Shown piece after piece: positions 17,671 to 27,782 of a DNA stretch of 62,718 bases. The stretch's first letter is position 1. Every line of letters starts with the position of its first letter. The stretch spans positions 1 through 62,718 of the forward strand of contig JAHLWP010000023.1 of assembly GCA_019057865.1 (NCBI GenBank), written 5' to 3'. Under the pieces are notes generated by a model that was given only the letters and a program-made list of their open reading frames with translations, ran no database searches and was not told where the DNA came from. A program made the position numbers and the translations under genes. The DNA is from Promethearchaeota archaeon. GTDB lineage: Archaea > Asgardarchaeota > Lokiarchaeia > Sigyniarchaeales > SOKP01.

Positions 17671-18501
17671 CTATTTGTTTAAAAATTCGAGAATTGTCTT
17701 ATTAACTTCGGGAGCATTTGAAAGATTTACCATATGACCTGCTTTATCAATAATTTTTAAAATACTATTTGGAATTACTTCATTCATTTCTTTCATAAAT
17801 GAAAGAGGAATTAGAACATCATTAGATGAAGCAATTAATAGCACTGGATTTTTTATTTTATTCAACCTACTAAAACTATTAAAATCTAATAAAGAATGGG
17901 CTTGGTTTATGAGATCTTGAGCGGATACCCGTTTATCATTATCAATTTTAATTAAATCTTCAACAGAGAATAGATTAAAAAATTTTTTTTTAGGGTTTGC
18001 CTTCATCTGCCTTCTAAATTTTTGGTGGTAGAGAAACTTCGAGAGTTCCCAAAAAGCCTCTTCCGGGGGCCCATTACTTTTATTTAGGTTTTCAGAGGTT
18101 TGTTTTATAAGGATATCATGGATCCATTTCGCTGAATAAGTGGTATTCATTAGTACTAACTTATTCACATATTTAGGATAATTTAATGTAAATTGTTGAA
18201 TTATCATTCCACCTAAACTTTGTCCGATTAAATGTGCTCCATCTATTTGAAGAAAATCCATTAAACCTTTAAGATCATTCGCAAACATTTGCATTGTAAT
18301 AGGCTCATTAGGATGATCAGATTTTCCTGAACTTCGATTATCAAACGTAATTACATTAAATCTCTCACTTAATGCTCCAATTTGTGCGATCCATCCTTCT
18401 TTTGTTCCACTAAAACCACTTACTAATATCACTGGATAGCCTTTTCCATATTTTTTATAGCATATATTTATACCATTAATATAAGCAAAGACTTCTGTCA
18501 T
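17671..18501 (-). CDS. Alpha/beta hydrolase (paralog 2)
   Basis: It aligns end to end with the neighbouring hydrolase: VILVSGFSGTKEGW, FDNRSSGKSDHP, nucleophile elbow GQSLGGM, PVLLIASSNDVLIP and DKAGHMVNLSNAPEV. In the oxyanion loop the usual HG is replaced by SG (VSGF), which may change activity or rate. The start at 18501 matches the N terminus of the paralog; an ATG three codons earlier is also possible. Probably cotranscribed with paralog 1. Confidence 0.87.
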   Translation of the reverse strand: MTEVFAYINGINICYKKYGKGYPVILVSGFSGTKEGWIAQIGALSERFNVITFDNRSSGKSDHPNEPITMQMFANDLKGLMDFLQIDGAHLIGQSLGGMIIQQFTLNYPKYVNKLVLMNTTYSAKWIHDILIKQTSENLNKSNGPPEEAFWELSKFLYHQKFRRQMKANPKKKFFNLFSVEDLIKIDNDKRVSAQDLINQAHSLLDFNSFSRLNKIKNPVLLIASSNDVLIPLSFMKEMNEVIPNSILKIIDKAGHMVNLSNAPEVNKTILEFLNK

Positions 18502-18537
18502 AATAACCATTATTTAATTTCTTTTCAATATTCTTTT

Positions 18538-19602
18538 TTACATCTTACATATCGAGAATCCACAAAATTTACAATTTCCTTTATTATCTAAATTCAATTC
18601 ACTGATACCAAAGATGACTCTTTTAATAACTATCTTAGAGCAGTTTGGACATACAGTATGTTCATATTTTGTATTTGGCAAGTTTCCAAGGTAAACATAT
18701 TTTAAGCCAACATCTTGTGCAATATCATAAACATTATATAATGTTTTTAATGGTGTTGGAACTTTATAGCCATAATCAACAGATTTATATTGTGGAAAAA
18801 ATCGACTAATATGAAAGGGAGTCAATTCTCCTAATTCTTCTAATATTCTTTGAGCAATACTTTTTATGATCTCTTCATCAGAATTTAAACCTTCAATTAT
18901 TAAGGTAGTAATCTCAACATGTACTCCTAAATCAATTGCTAAATTAGCATTTCGCCATACTTTTTCTACATCTGTTCCACAATATTTTTGAACCATATCC
19001 GCTCCTCCTTTTATATCAATATTAATAGCATCAAGTCCATTTTTAACTAACTCTTTAAGAACTTCTTCTGTCATATATCCATTCGATACATAGGTATTAT
19101 ATAACCCTTTTTTTTTAGCTAATTTAAACACATCCAATGAATATTCAAATAGTAATGTTGGTTCATTAAAGGATATTGAAGTTCCCTGACAATTATTTTT
19201 TATCGCAATTTTGATAAATTTTTCTGGAGAGAGAAACTCATGCGAATTTTTTACAATATCATATATTTTTTTTGAAGGATGTGAAAGGTGATGATTTTGA
19301 CAAAAAAAACAACTAAAATTACATCCATATGTACCTACGGTAAGAGCTGTACTTCCAGGATGAAAATGATAGAAAGGTTTTTTTTCAATAGGATTAAATG
19401 ATAAAGCGGGAATTAGTCCATAAACAATACAGTATATTTTACCATCTCGATTAATTCTCGTTTGGCAAAATCCTACTTTTCCTTCAGCAATTTTACATTT
19501 TCTCTCACAAGTTAAACATTGAGATATATGGTCATCAATTTTTTGCTGAAATCTTGCAATTTTTAAAAATTTTGAATTAGATAAGTCAATATTATTGTTC
19601 AT
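18538..19602 (-). CDS. Radical SAM enzyme of the AmmeMemoRadiSam / PflA-like family
   Basis: The N terminus binds a metal site of its own (CLTCERKCKIAEGKVGFC), then comes NPIEKKPFYHFHPG and the radical SAM cluster motif CNFSCFFC (Cx3Cx2C). A glycyl-radical-activase-like TIM barrel follows, and a C-terminal zinc-ribbon-like end (CPNCSKIV, CKFCGF) closes the 354-aa protein. The family (COG1180) usually partners with AMMECR1 and Memo proteins; neither is in this window. It makes a 5'-deoxyadenosyl radical from SAM. The substrate is not established for the family. It lies 45 bp downstream of the histidine phosphatase gene on the same strand. Confidence 0.87.
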   Translation of the reverse strand: MNNNIDLSNSKFLKIARFQQKIDDHISQCLTCERKCKIAEGKVGFCQTRINRDGKIYCIVYGLIPALSFNPIEKKPFYHFHPGSTALTVGTYGCNFSCFFCQNHHLSHPSKKIYDIVKNSHEFLSPEKFIKIAIKNNCQGTSISFNEPTLLFEYSLDVFKLAKKKGLYNTYVSNGYMTEEVLKELVKNGLDAINIDIKGGADMVQKYCGTDVEKVWRNANLAIDLGVHVEITTLIIEGLNSDEEIIKSIAQRILEELGELTPFHISRFFPQYKSVDYGYKVPTPLKTLYNVYDIAQDVGLKYVYLGNLPNTKYEHTVCPNCSKIVIKRVIFGISELNLDNKGNCKFCGFSICKM

Positions 19603-19647
19603 TACTAATTTATCAAATATTATTCTTATAAATATAAATTTTATAGA

Positions 19648-20223
19648 TCATTTAGGGATTTTTGCGATATCTTTAAGAACCTTACCATCTTGAATTATCC
19701 CATAATCACAAAATGAATTGCTTAAAGCCCTATTGAACACAATATCCAATTTCTCCAGCATTTTTGCAAAGTATAAATTGATTACTCCCCCATGGGCTAC
19801 AATTAATATTTTCTTATTAGAGTACCTTGAATCTATTTCTTCAATTTTCTTAGAGAATCTCTTTAAAGCACTATTTACCGTTTCCCATTTATTATATGAT
19901 TGTTCCCTATTTGCCATACAAAGTTCCATTGTTTTTAGATATTCTTCTTTTTCAAGAAATCTTCCTTGATCTCTCATTATTTCATTTAGTTTTTCATCTC
20001 TTATTATCTCCAGCTGAAGTTTCTCTGCCAAAGGAAATGCTGTCTGATATGCTTTTTCTTCATTTGAAGTTATTATTATGTCAATATCATTGAATAAATC
20101 TAATTTAGATATGTTAGTTGCCTCTTTTTTTCCTCTTTCTGTTAGAAACCATTTTGAGATCTTTAAATTTTCATCAATTTTGGTTTCAGCATGTCTTAAA
20201 AAAATGATAATATTATTAGGCAT
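19648..20223 (-). CDS. Histidine phosphatase family (phosphoglycerate-mutase-like)
   Basis: The RHG-type signature is FLRHAETKIDEN, where the catalytic His follows Arg (RHA rather than RHG), with the second conserved Arg/Glu region (LNEIMRDQGRFLEKEEYL) and the C-terminal catalytic His in VAHGGVINLYF. At 191 aa it fits the cofactor-independent phosphohydrolase branch. Possible substrates include sugar phosphates or alpha-ribazole phosphate. It probably shares a transcript with the radical SAM gene downstream. Confidence 0.82.
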   Translation of the reverse strand: MPNNIIIFLRHAETKIDENLKISKWFLTERGKKEATNISKLDLFNDIDIIITSNEEKAYQTAFPLAEKLQLEIIRDEKLNEIMRDQGRFLEKEEYLKTMELCMANREQSYNKWETVNSALKRFSKKIEEIDSRYSNKKILIVAHGGVINLYFAKMLEKLDIVFNRALSNSFCDYGIIQDGKVLKDIAKIPK

Positions 20224-20281
20224 CTTATTTTGCTTTTTATTAGGATTATACTACATTTAAATGGAATAGCTTGTTTAATAT

Positions 20282-21655
20282 TTATTTCGATTTCAAAATT
20301 ATTCTTAAAAAGTGAAATCCTCTAGCAAATAAAATTTTCATTAAAGGCAAATCCATTATGTATCTAATGATTCTTAATAACAGATATTTTTTTTTTGGAT
20401 GAAATGTACTTAAATCCTTGTCATAAGAAATTTTTTTAATATAGAAGTTTTTATTAAAAAAGGATAATAAAAGAGAATAAGTCATAATGGCTATTATGTC
20501 CCAAGCTCTTTTTATGTGATCTCTCGGATAATTTAATTTTTCTCCCATCCCCATCCTTAGAATTTCAATGACATGATAAATATCTAATTTACTCCTAGTT
20601 AATTCTCTTGTGGCCCATAATAAATAAATACATCCACCACAATACGACATTAAAGCTTGTGCTCCTGTTTCTTCTGCTTCTTTGAACTTTTTCATTCCTT
20701 CCGAAATAATATCAAATATTATAGAAACATTTTTTACCCAAGATGCTCCAGAACCAAATCCACAACATAATGAATCTTTCCTATTATGCTTCATTTCAAT
20801 GATCTGGCAGCCACATTTCTTTAATATTTCTCTAGGTATCTCCCAATAAGCACCCGGCAAAGCTTTTGAATAACAATTATCATGAATAGTTACCGTCAAA
20901 TTTAACTGATTTTTCAAAATCAATTCTCCAGAATTTATATTATCTAAAAGCCATTGATTGAAATTAATAAAGTTTTGAGTATGATTCACTCCCATTTCCT
21001 TAGGATGGACTTCTTTAAATATATATTCAACAGCATCTAAAGTAGCGAAAATATCTTTTACACCCCAGGAATCAAAATCATTCTTGGTTCTTACAGCAAT
21101 GTTTTGAACGGCATCTAAGTAACCACCTTGGTATAAATATGCACCACCTTCCCATTGGTCAATTCTATCAATGGGATTAAAGTAGTCCAATAATTTGCTT
21201 CCTCCAATTATAAATGGAAATAAATGAGTATAATTGCCAATCAATAATGGTTTATCATTTGGTTTTGGTATATAATGCATCCATTTGTAAATCCAGATTC
21301 TTTCTTGATTTGATAGAAACACATTCAGAAGTTGCCAAATGTTAGATTGCATAGTAGGACATACAAATCGATATAAAGGAGGAGCTCCTCTCTTTTTATA
21401 TAAATCATTCCATCTTTCAAGTATTAACTGGTATGGATTCGCGTGTTGAGGACAATATAAATTACATGAAAAACAAGTAGTACATTTATTTAAAACAAAT
21501 TTAGATTCTTTACCTTCAATTAATCTTTTTATTTCTTCTTTGGCTTCTTCTATGGGTAATTGCAATACAGGGCATTTATGAAGGCATTCTCCACATAGAT
21601 TGCATAAATCTTTCTTGAATCCTGATTTCCTTTTTGTTTCTACCATATCTACCAT
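20282..21655 (-). CDS. HdrD/GlpC-like Fe-S oxidoreductase (paralog 1)
   Basis: This protein has an N-terminal pair of [4Fe-4S] ligand sets (CNLCGECLHKCPV and CTTCFSCNLYCP), followed by two cysteine-rich CCG-type domains: DNCYSKALPGAYWEIPREIL...LCCGFGSGASW and the partial SYCGGCIYLL. CCG domains bind the noncubane cluster in heterodisulfide reductase HdrB/HdrD and occur in GlpC and other electron-transfer subunits. The C-terminal 80 residues are hydrophobic/basic (ILFARGFHFLRIIL), perhaps membrane-associated. Length 457 aa. It overlaps the upstream paralog by 7 bp (translational coupling) and follows a UbiA-type gene. It probably moves electrons between a flavoprotein and a membrane acceptor; no partner flavoprotein is adjacent. 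Confidence 0.85.
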   Translation of the reverse strand: MVDMVETKRKSGFKKDLCNLCGECLHKCPVLQLPIEEAKEEIKRLIEGKESKFVLNKCTTCFSCNLYCPQHANPYQLILERWNDLYKKRGAPPLYRFVCPTMQSNIWQLLNVFLSNQERIWIYKWMHYIPKPNDKPLLIGNYTHLFPFIIGGSKLLDYFNPIDRIDQWEGGAYLYQGGYLDAVQNIAVRTKNDFDSWGVKDIFATLDAVEYIFKEVHPKEMGVNHTQNFINFNQWLLDNINSGELILKNQLNLTVTIHDNCYSKALPGAYWEIPREILKKCGCQIIEMKHNRKDSLCCGFGSGASWVKNVSIIFDIISEGMKKFKEAEETGAQALMSYCGGCIYLLWATRELTRSKLDIYHVIEILRMGMGEKLNYPRDHIKRAWDIIAIMTYSLLLSFFNKNFYIKKISYDKDLSTFHPKKKYLLLRIIRYIMDLPLMKILFARGFHFLRIILKSK

Positions 21656-22920
21656 GCATCACCATATTTAGGAGGTAATTCCTTGATTTCTTCTAATTTG
21701 AATGTCTTATTAGAAAGGATCTTAGGAACTTGTTTTTTGATAATTCCCCAGAAGATATGCTTTCCTCTTTTCTTTTTAGCTTTATTAGTTAGAGATGGTT
21801 TTTCTTCTAATGCCATTTGTATTAATTCTATGATATGGTACACCTTAATTTTTCTAAAATATAATTTCTTGTTTGTGTAAAAAACTGCTAAACAACCAGC
21901 ACAATACACACAAATAATGTCAGCTTTTGTCTTTTTAAAATCTTTAAAATTTCTAATCGTTGATGTTCTCATTTTAAATGGTTGATATGCAGACTCAATA
22001 GAAAAACCAGCTCCAATCCCACAACATCGCATATTTTCTCTGCAAGCTTCACTCTCAAAAACCTTAATCCCTATTCTTTCTAAGATTTTTCTAGGAAGAT
22101 CTATATATTCATCTCCAAACATCTTCGAGTAGCATGAATCTTGAATAGTAGCAGTTAAATTCAATTTCTTTTTTACTTGAATTTCTCCATTTTCAAATTT
22201 TTCCCATAAATATTGTAGATATGACTTAATGGATTCAAATTTATAAGTTAAACCATAATGAGGAAGTATGTTTTTAAAAACATTTGTTCCAGCTGTACAT
22301 AATACTAATAGATTTTTAGGTTTCAAAATATTAAACCATTTATCTAATCTCTTTGTAATCTGAAATAAATCATCTTTATATCCTGTCCGGAATAAAGTTT
22401 CTCCACAACAATATTCAAGTCTGCCTCTTATATCTAAATCTTTAAAAAAACTAGTTTGTGTAAGTTCAGCATAGGTAATTATATTACATCCAGGGTATGT
22501 CAGTGTATCACCTTTTAATGGTTTTAGATCAGCCCAACTTTTTACTAACTCTTTTGTTTTTTTCGGTAAATGTTCCATAACATAGGATCGAAAATTTGGA
22601 TAATGAGGATATAATGTCATAAAATATTCTCCTCTTTTTCTTAATCCTTCTTTTTTATATAGTTCATTCCATCGTTGCAGTATCAATTCAGCAGGATGGG
22701 CATTTTCAGGGCAATAAAAATTGCATGAAAAACAACTTTGACAATCGTTTAACACTCTTTTAGTAGGTTCTCCCGCGATCAATCGCTTCATTTCATCAAT
22801 AGACTCTTCAATAGAGAGCCCCATTATTGGACATTTATTAAAACATTCACCGCAAAAAGTGCAAACATCTTTATTAAATGGAGAGAAGAATTCTATGTCG
22901 ATAGGTTCTATTTTAGTCAT
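21649..22920 (-). CDS. HdrD/GlpC-like Fe-S oxidoreductase (paralog 2)
   Basis: It has the same plan as its downstream neighbour: CTFCGECFNKCPIM, CQSCFSCNFYCPE, and two CCG-type blocks, TLTYPGCNII with YCCGETLFRTG, then DSCYSKMFGDEY with MRCCGIGAGFS and VYCAGCLAVFY. Because both CCG blocks are complete here but the first one is weak in paralog 1, the two may form a functional pair. From the ATG at 22920 the protein has 423 aa; that start leaves a 5-bp gap after the UbiA gene, and a longer start would run into it. Expected location: cytoplasmic face of the membrane. Confidence 0.85.
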   Translation of the reverse strand: MTKIEPIDIEFFSPFNKDVCTFCGECFNKCPIMGLSIEESIDEMKRLIAGEPTKRVLNDCQSCFSCNFYCPENAHPAELILQRWNELYKKEGLRKRGEYFMTLYPHYPNFRSYVMEHLPKKTKELVKSWADLKPLKGDTLTYPGCNIITYAELTQTSFFKDLDIRGRLEYCCGETLFRTGYKDDLFQITKRLDKWFNILKPKNLLVLCTAGTNVFKNILPHYGLTYKFESIKSYLQYLWEKFENGEIQVKKKLNLTATIQDSCYSKMFGDEYIDLPRKILERIGIKVFESEACRENMRCCGIGAGFSIESAYQPFKMRTSTIRNFKDFKKTKADIICVYCAGCLAVFYTNKKLYFRKIKVYHIIELIQMALEEKPSLTNKAKKKRGKHIFWGIIKKQVPKILSNKTFKLEEIKELPPKYGDAW

Positions 22921-22925
22921 AATTA

Positions 22926-23735
22926 TTAGATAACTCCAGCCATTTGAATTGTAATTAAACACATAAAATATAACATCAAAAAATTTCCAATTAAGATTCC
23001 CACATCTTTTACTCCTTTAGAGGATTTGGTAGGTTTCCTGAAAGTGAACATAGTACCAATTGGCATGAAAATAAATGGAAAGAAATAGTACTGCTCCAAA
23101 ATAATAAATGCCCAAATGGCTAAAATTAATGTAATTGTTGAAATTGTCCAGATTATAATCTGACATTGCCGCAAACTAAAATATCTCGTTAAAGCATCAG
23201 AATCTATTATTTCATGAACGAGTTGACCGGTAATCGCAAATCCTAGAATCGTAAAAATTAAGATCCATTCAGATACTGACATTAGCGATAATTCAGCATC
23301 AATTTTTATCATAAAATATGGAAAAAGGACATGAGAAGCGCCCAATAATATGTGATTTAAAAGAGGAACAGGTTTAAGCCATTTAACATATAAAAGAACC
23401 ATAATGATTATTATACCTAAAAATAGCCCATTAATTGGATATGTTAAACAAGTGCGCAATAATAATGAAATACCAAAAATGAAACAAACAAGCCCAATTG
23501 TAAATATTTCACGTGGATGATATCCTTCCACCCGTTTAAGAGTTTCTTTTTCATTGGGATCCTTCATATCAACAACATCATTCCAGGTATTTCCGGTAAT
23601 TGCTAAAAAGAAAAATCCTATTAAAATATCAAAATGATTAAAAGGGTTTAGATTGTTCAGAAAAATAGCGACCAATAATGGTATCATTACTGAAAAGACA
23701 TAATCTATTCTTAAAAGATCAATCCTTTTAGACAT
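22926..23735 (-). CDS. UbiA-family prenyltransferase
   Basis: The 269-aa protein is strongly hydrophobic with seven or eight membrane helices. The first Asp-rich motif of the UbiA family is GNTWNDVVDMKDPNE and the second is HEIIDSDALTRYFSLR, both in loops after helices 2 and 6. UbiA enzymes transfer isoprenyl chains to aromatic or glycerol-phosphate acceptors in quinone, heme O, chlorophyll or archaeal lipid synthesis. The two Fe-S genes downstream are translationally spaced as one operon, hinting at a redox cofactor or lipid linked to that electron chain. The acceptor is unknown, and digeranylgeranylglyceryl-phosphate synthase is possible. Confidence 0.8.
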   Translation of the reverse strand: MSKRIDLLRIDYVFSVMIPLLVAIFLNNLNPFNHFDILIGFFFLAITGNTWNDVVDMKDPNEKETLKRVEGYHPREIFTIGLVCFIFGISLLLRTCLTYPINGLFLGIIIIMVLLYVKWLKPVPLLNHILLGASHVLFPYFMIKIDAELSLMSVSEWILIFTILGFAITGQLVHEIIDSDALTRYFSLRQCQIIIWTISTITLILAIWAFIILEQYYFFPFIFMPIGTMFTFRKPTKSSKGVKDVGILIGNFLMLYFMCLITIQMAGVI

Positions 23736-23813
23736 ATTTGAATAATCTCGATAAATTAAATAATTATATTAGATTAAAAATGAAATTTCTATTATATTTT
23801 TTTTAGTTTGAAA

Positions 23814-26800
23814 TTATTGTCTCGTACTTTGAATAAATTGTTTTTCCTTTTTTTGCAGTTTTTCCCATCTCTTACGCTCCGATCGCAATTTGAATAAATC
23901 AATGTCTTTAAATATCAAACCTTCTTCTTTTATTGGAAGATTTCTTTCCGTTCGATCTTTTTCAGGAGTATAAATTAGCGAATCACCAAATTCAGCGATA
24001 TTGGCAAAAAAGCAGTATGCGTATATAGATCTTCGCGCGTCAAAATGAGTAGCTTTAAAGTCTGCTGTAACCGGTGTAAAAGCGGGATTTAAAATTATAT
24101 CCACCGCAGGTTCGAAATTTTTTAATTCAACTCTTAGATCCATATCAAGGAAATCTCGGCAAATAATAATTGCGATTCGTCCAAATTCGGTGTTACAGAC
24201 AATTACATTTCGGGGAAGATCTCCTACTCCTATGCCTTCCTTAATTTCTGTTCCTTCAAATCGTATTATAGATGGAATATGTTTCTCTTGTTCCCAAAGG
24301 ATACCATCTGGTCCAAAAACTCTTGCAATATTTCTTTTTGTTTCTTGGTCATGAAATGAACCTGGGATTATGTACATCTCATATAATTTGGCAAGATCAG
24401 AAATATCTTCTAATAATTCACCGTAATTAAGGTCAATTATCATTTCTGGGAAAAGTAAAACATTGACTCCCTCTTTATGTGCCTTTTCAATCATGTTTTT
24501 AACTATTGTTCTTATAATTTCAACTTTATCTTCTCGAAGGCTTAATAGACCTGAAGTTTTCATCTCGTAAAACTCGCTTAAAATATCTCCAGTTTCAGAT
24601 ATACCAATTTGAGCTATACCAACTCTAAATTCTCTTTTTTGGGTTCTGGGGTATTCTTTAAATAAATCTCTATAAATAATTTGATATTTCTTTTTAGTAA
24701 TTTTTTCTCCTATAAATCTCCTCTCTTCTTCAGTGAACTGATACACTTCACCCAACCGAGGTGATTGACTAGTCTCAAGCGAGCAAGCAGGAGCTATTAT
24801 GCCCGTTGTACTACTAGATATTGAAGGTTTTTTAATGGTATTTAGAGCTGAAACTAATATCTTTTCTTCTTGTTCTAATCTTTCCAAGCGGGTCAGTATC
24901 TCCCTTTCTTTATCTTTATAACCAGCTTTACTAAAAAGTTCTGCAGCAGATTTTAGGTAATTAGCCCCAATATCTAAAAGATTTTTTTTATTGCTAATTT
25001 CTAACTCTTCATCCGCTCTTATTAAGTGCCATACTGCATCGAAATAAGTTGAAGTAGCTAACGCCCAATCTCCACCATTCTTAAAACCTCCTTTCTCATA
25101 AGAGGAAGCTGCTGTTCTTAACATTGATTTGATTTTAGGGTATAATTGAGCTTTTACTTCAGAATTATAAGTCTCATCAAATTCACATCCAAGTTCTAAA
25201 GCATGGCAAAAAGAAGAATTTCCTGATGCCAGTAATTTCAACTTGCTATCGGTGAAAAGATTACTAGCTTTTATGAATAAATTAGCCGATTCTGAGAATC
25301 TATCATGATCCTCATATTTTTCAGCAAGTTCCATGCTTTCCCAAGCTTTACATAGATAATATACCGCCTCTAATTCCACTCGTTCTTTTTCAGTTTTAAA
25401 AAGGTTGCAAACATATCTAAACTGTGAAGCTGCTGAAGCAAATAATTCTGCGGCTGTTATATGTTCACCTTGTTTTCCTACGATTCTTGCCTTTTCAATA
25501 TCTATTCTCGCAGAACAATAAGATGTCCTTAATTTGGCTACTTTTATAAGTTTCTCAATTCGTACAATTTCCATTTTTTCTTTAGATTGATTTAGGCGTT
25601 TTTCTAGGATTGTTATTGCATTTTCAAACATTTCTATAGTTACATTATATTTTTCTATAGCCTTTCTGTGTTTTTCTTGTTTGCTAAGTTGTTCTGCTAT
25701 TTCCTGAGACGCCCACGCAGAGTAATAATTCGCTTCATAACTATAACTTGATAGATTTTTTAGAATTTCACATGCATTATTATAGCTCTCCCTAGCTTCT
25801 TGATGACTTTCACTTTTATGATTAACTTTGGCAATTTCAATTAAGTTCCATGCTTTAACATAATTTAGTTTTTCATTAATTCTCTTTATTAATGGTTTAT
25901 ACTCAACTTTTTTTAATGATTCAGTATAAGCATTTTGTGCCATCCCATAATTGTTTGCAGAAACGGTATGGTTACCTAAGCGATCCTCTATACGTGCTAA
26001 GTATTCAAATGTAGCGGCTGTGTATGATTGATACCCTCTGGTTTCACTTTCTTTAGCTACTTGGAGGAATAAATCTTTTGCCTTTTCAAGTATATCATTT
26101 TTTTTAGCTAAAATACCAAATTCTTCATAAAGAAGTCCTAAACGCATTTGAGCTGTAATGATACCCGTTCGAGATTCGATTGAATGCTCCACATACTTCT
26201 CAGAAGCATCTATAGCCGCTGATAACATTTCAATTTTAGTTTCTTCATCCTGAGTAATATCTGCGAGAGTTTTATAAGCTCTATAGAGAGAATTATAGCC
26301 ATAAGCTCGAACCCATCCTCCTTCATATTTCTCTGCAATTTTTTCAATGTGTTTGGCATATTCAAGCATTTTTTGTGCCTTCTCCTCCTGTTCATCTTTT
26401 GAACTAGCGAGAATGGATAATTGTGAATACGACCATGTTAATGCTAAATATGAATCTGAAAAAAAAGGTGAAAACAATATTCCGTCCAAATTCTTTTTTG
26501 CATGTTCAATAGCTTTTTTGGCATATGATTTCCTCTGATCTGAGGTGAAATAGCTCCTTTGAGCCATATTAGCATAATAAACTGCCAATATTAGATTATT
26601 CTGGAATCTCCATAAATTATAAGTATCTTTTAATATTTTTCCAATCTCTATAAACCTTTCAAGGACAATAGAAATAGCCCTCTGAAAATACTTAACTCTA
26701 CCTCCAAGCATAGCCCACCTAAGCAGCCAATATATAGACTCACTTATTAAGGATATATCGTTTATTTTTCTGGCAAGGTCTAAAGATTTTTCTAGTAATC

Positions 26801-27644
26801 TTAATGCATTATCAAGGTATTTTCTTTGTTTATTTTCTTCCTCAATGAAATTAATCGCAAAATAACCATATAAATTGCCAGAAATCATATTCATCATAGA
26901 AATAGCAATTTGATCATCATGTTTCTCAATAAATTTTAAACTTTCATCACATCTCAATAGAAAGTTTTTGAAATATTCTTTCCAATATTCAATCTGTCTA
27001 AATGGTTTTATATAGTTTTGAGCTAAAGTTAAATAGTACTCAGCATAGCATGATTCCGCTAGAGAATGAACATTTTTAACTTTTTTTGAAAGATTTTGAG
27101 CTTTATGGACAATATCTATAGTTTTTTTATAAAAATCTTCGAACTCTTTAGGGTCACTAATAAAAAATCCTTTTGCTATAGAAACATATCCAACACGACT
27201 TAAAATCCTAGAAAGATGCTCTTGGTCGTCCTCCTTAGAATATTCTTCGCTTACTTCAAGGAAAAGTTCGTAGGCTTTAGTGACTTTCTCTATTGCTTCT
27301 TCAATAGAACTTGCAATATGCCCACTGAAATATGTCGCTTCCGCTTTGCATTCCAATTTAATAGGATTATTCCTAATTTGTTCAAAGAAAATCATAGCAT
27401 CTGTATATGCCTTCACTGTTCGTTTGTTATATTCTACAAAATCTACAGCTGTTTTTACGGTAAAAGCTGCTCGAGAATATGAATATCCAAGCTTTCTATA
27501 AGTTTCAGCAGTTTCTTCTAGTAAATGTTTTTTGAAAAACCATCTAACAACTCGTTCGTATAATTTGGCTGCTTCTTTCCAGTTATAAAGTTTTTCTTCA
27601 TGTGTTGCTTTTTCTATTAAATTCTCTACTTCTTCCTCCATCAT
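23814..27644 (-). CDS. Giant TPR-solenoid protein with C-terminal nitrilase domain (paralog 1)
   Basis: The 1276-aa protein falls into two parts. Residues 1 to about 940 are helical hairpins of TPR type (EEKLYNWKEAAKLYERVV and many like it), an alpha-solenoid for protein binding. After a linker (STTGIIAPACSLETSQSPRL, near residue 955), residues about 1015-1250 form a carbon-nitrogen hydrolase domain: VGIAQIGIS, then Glu1067 in LLFPEM, Lys1121 in EQEKHIP and Cys1162 in IIICRDFLDMD. That is the Glu-Lys-Cys nitrilase triad, so activity is expected (hydrolysis of amide or nitrile C-N bonds). No signal peptide or membrane helix is seen, so it is probably cytoplasmic. The adjacent 27783-31628 gene is a full-length paralog. 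Role unknown. Confidence 0.85.
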   Translation of the reverse strand: MMEEEVENLIEKATHEEKLYNWKEAAKLYERVVRWFFKKHLLEETAETYRKLGYSYSRAAFTVKTAVDFVEYNKRTVKAYTDAMIFFEQIRNNPIKLECKAEATYFSGHIASSIEEAIEKVTKAYELFLEVSEEYSKEDDQEHLSRILSRVGYVSIAKGFFISDPKEFEDFYKKTIDIVHKAQNLSKKVKNVHSLAESCYAEYYLTLAQNYIKPFRQIEYWKEYFKNFLLRCDESLKFIEKHDDQIAISMMNMISGNLYGYFAINFIEEENKQRKYLDNALRLLEKSLDLARKINDISLISESIYWLLRWAMLGGRVKYFQRAISIVLERFIEIGKILKDTYNLWRFQNNLILAVYYANMAQRSYFTSDQRKSYAKKAIEHAKKNLDGILFSPFFSDSYLALTWSYSQLSILASSKDEQEEKAQKMLEYAKHIEKIAEKYEGGWVRAYGYNSLYRAYKTLADITQDEETKIEMLSAAIDASEKYVEHSIESRTGIITAQMRLGLLYEEFGILAKKNDILEKAKDLFLQVAKESETRGYQSYTAATFEYLARIEDRLGNHTVSANNYGMAQNAYTESLKKVEYKPLIKRINEKLNYVKAWNLIEIAKVNHKSESHQEARESYNNACEILKNLSSYSYEANYYSAWASQEIAEQLSKQEKHRKAIEKYNVTIEMFENAITILEKRLNQSKEKMEIVRIEKLIKVAKLRTSYCSARIDIEKARIVGKQGEHITAAELFASAASQFRYVCNLFKTEKERVELEAVYYLCKAWESMELAEKYEDHDRFSESANLFIKASNLFTDSKLKLLASGNSSFCHALELGCEFDETYNSEVKAQLYPKIKSMLRTAASSYEKGGFKNGGDWALATSTYFDAVWHLIRADEELEISNKKNLLDIGANYLKSAAELFSKAGYKDKEREILTRLERLEQEEKILVSALNTIKKPSISSSTTGIIAPACSLETSQSPRLGEVYQFTEEERRFIGEKITKKKYQIIYRDLFKEYPRTQKREFRVGIAQIGISETGDILSEFYEMKTSGLLSLREDKVEIIRTIVKNMIEKAHKEGVNVLLFPEMIIDLNYGELLEDISDLAKLYEMYIIPGSFHDQETKRNIARVFGPDGILWEQEKHIPSIIRFEGTEIKEGIGVGDLPRNVIVCNTEFGRIAIIICRDFLDMDLRVELKNFEPAVDIILNPAFTPVTADFKATHFDARRSIYAYCFFANIAEFGDSLIYTPEKDRTERNLPIKEEGLIFKDIDLFKLRSERKRWEKLQKKEKQFIQSTRQ

Positions 27645-27782
27645 TATCGTACTCTTAAACTATTATATATATTTTCCATTTAATAACCTTGGATTCATTA
27701 AGTATATCTAAAGAATGATTAATATTCAAGTTAAATCAATTTATATTTTTTTACTTTTTTGAAGTTATGAAATTAGAATATT

